64,000 nt of DNA, taken from positions 3,991,158 to 4,055,157 of the forward strand of contig NC_134024.1 of assembly GCF_040712315.1 (NCBI RefSeq), read 5' to 3'. The notes under the pieces were generated by a model. It was not told the origin of the DNA and made no database searches. It saw only the letters and a list, made by a program, of their open reading frames with translations. The position numbers and the translations under genes are program-made. Numbering within the stretch: position 1 is the stretch's first letter; every line of letters begins with the position of its first letter. Origin of the DNA: Castanea sativa (lineage: Eukaryota > Streptophyta > Magnoliopsida > Fagales > Fagaceae). Shown here one piece after another: positions 62,275 through 64,000 of the stretch.

Positions 62275-64000
62275 TTGCTACTATAAACATTATTTCCAAT
62301 GAATTTAAATTACTATTTGCATTGAATTATTCGTTAGGATATGAATCTAAAGCATTTGACATGACAACAAGGGGGGCGGTCCAATATTGGACTGTATACT
62401 TGCTATAATAAATATAATAATACAACAATGGGGCAGTTCTTTTATATTATATTATATTTTTATTAATAGTACTTAAAAATCCATGCATTACACGGTTTTA
62501 ATCATAAACATAAAAAATATATTTTTTATTTGATAAATAATAATTATATGAATGATCAATTATGTAAATCTTTGTGAATTTATGTTTGTTAATTAATTTT
62601 TTTTTGAAATTTTTGAGTTTTTATTGTTTTAAGAAAATTTTAATTATGCATTGAATTACCTAAGGTAAACATGTGTAATTAGTAAATTTTACTAAATTAA
62701 AACATAAATTATAATAAATAATCAAAAGACCAAACAATTATTCAAAATCTTGGTAATAGATAAGATAATGGATAATTTCATCTGATTCCATGTTGTATAT
62801 TCCTTTGACTTTCTTTTAAATATTTTTTAACTATTATTCAAGATAATATATTTTCATAAATTTTAATTTAAATCTTGAACAAAGATGTAAAACTTGCACG
62901 ATTTTGATCATGAAATTAGGTCAGAAAATTATAGAATATGTAATTTATTTGAGGAGAAATAACTAATGTAATGAGCATAATTATATAACTTTATAATTCT
63001 TATATGATGTTAACTTTTATAATTCTAATCTAATATATTGACTGTCTCACAACAACATTTGTAATTACTTGTAACAAAGTGTTTGCATATTGTAAGTGAA
63101 ACATTCTGAAGATTTGTGTTAAGTATTATATGATTCTCATCTTACTAATTTACCAGAATGCAGAGTTCAACACATAATGTACGAACTCGATACATAAACA
63201 AAAATAAAATGCAAAACTCTCCATATAGAATTTTACTAACTCCATCACTCAAATCCATTACACATTACGCAACTCAAATCTCCATACGAAACTAAAATTG
63301 TTTAAAAAATTGTAAGAAATCATAAAATAAATATGGCCTGACTTTGATTAACACAAAATAAAGAGAGCTGGGCAAGGGGCAAAAAAGGCACAAAAAAAGA
63401 AGTGAGAGATGGTTCACAATTTCTCCATTGCTAACGAAGAGCATACCAAAATGGTATCTCGAATATAAAATTGAAATTGAAATTTGAAATTAGATTTGGT
63501 TTGACCAAGATATTTAAGTTATAATTTGGTGATCAAACAAAGAATTTGTAAGTAAAGAAAAAACCTAAAGCATAGAAAATATTTAAGAAAAAAAAATTGT
63601 GCATTAAAAAATAAAATAGAACGATAATTCTCAAATGTACCCAAAAAAAAAAAAAAAAAAAAAGCCTAGAGGTAGAATTGTGTGAGAAAAATGACTTGCT
63701 ATAACATAGAGTTGTCTTTAAATTTGTATACATATAGAATGTGTTTGGATTCGTGTCTACGTTTTGCGTTTGCCATTTCGCGTTTTCAGCCTTTTTTTTT
63801 TTTTCCTTCCCAGCCGCAGTTTTTGACCAAGTCTTTCATGAACAGTGCATTCGTGCACTGTTCATGGACCCATAAATTTCAATTTTCAGCTACTTTTTCA
63901 TTAAAAATGGATCCCGCGGTACTATTCACACATTTTAAAATTATTTTGCTACAGTATTTTCAGTTTTCAATTTTTAATTTTTAACAATAAGTTCTATTCA
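62275..64000. other. Sequence downstream of the TIR exon: no further exon seen
   Basis: AT-rich sequence without NB-ARC motifs (no P-loop, kinase-2 or GLPL-like translation in any frame). It could be TNL intron 1 or intergenic DNA. A hAT-type MITE starts at about 63737 and runs to the window end. Confidence 0.6.
63737..64000. mobile_element. hAT-type MITE, cut by the window end
   Basis: It begins gaatgtgtttggattcgtg and contains 'gctacagtattttcagttttc' and 'gatcccgcggtactattcac'. A perfect 13-bp-arm hairpin (63837-63849 with 63854-63866; arm catgaacagtgca) lies in the middle. The right end is outside the window. Confidence 0.78.

Overview
The window is plant nuclear DNA, from a woody dicot. 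The evidence is very AT-rich intergenic sequence, plant-specific gene families (R2R3-MYB, ZF-HD homeodomain, a plant TIR immune receptor, plant O-fucosyltransferase family), short introns with GT/AG borders, and a dense layer of plant transposons. The repeated hAT-type MITE with its 'actgttcatg' hairpins is one I associate with Fagales genomes such as oak or chestnut; that assignment is an inference and should be tested by alignment.

Five protein-coding genes can be supported. (1) Minus strand 13941-15392: a three-exon subgroup-4 R2R3-MYB repressor with bHLH-binding, EAR and zinc-finger-like C-terminal motifs. (2) Minus strand 23467-32502: a ten-exon O-fucosyltransferase-family glycosyltransferase; all ten exons join in frame to 583 residues. 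(3) Plus strand 38966-42120: transcription factor IIIA, seven coding exons and nine C2H2 fingers, 378 residues. Its third intron carries a copy of the plant 5S rRNA mimic (P5SM), the RNA element that controls TFIIIA splicing, and its fourth intron appears to use a GC-AG splice site. (4) Plus strand 54286-55194: an intronless zinc-finger homeodomain (ZHD) transcription factor with an Asn-rich tract inserted in its zinc-finger domain. (5) Plus strand 61777-62270: the TIR-domain first exon of a TNL-type immune receptor, with no NB-ARC exon in the 1.7 kb that remains.

The rest is intergenic and repeat-derived. Features with diagnosable ends include: a 2.4-kb solo LTR (56228-58612) with a 5-bp target duplication, whose empty site is preserved in a neighbouring duplicated segment; a 1.2-kb Mutator-like element (21831-23041) with roughly 200-bp inverted repeats and a 9-bp target duplication; a foldback MITE with about 90-bp arms (33153-33370); two PIF/Harbinger-like MITEs (30307-31273, 59756-60628); at least five hAT-type MITEs; two tRNA-derived SINE families; and three ultra-short retroposed poly(A) tails flanked by target duplications. 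A four-unit tandem repeat (61139-61500) sits just upstream of the TIR gene. No tRNA, rRNA or CRISPR feature was seen.

The genes are not a functional cluster; neighbours belong to unrelated pathways, as is usual in plant genomes. TFIIIA forms a self-contained regulatory circuit: site II and telo-box-like promoter motifs of the kind found on translation-apparatus genes, plus an RNA element in its own intron that resembles the 5S rRNA the protein helps make.
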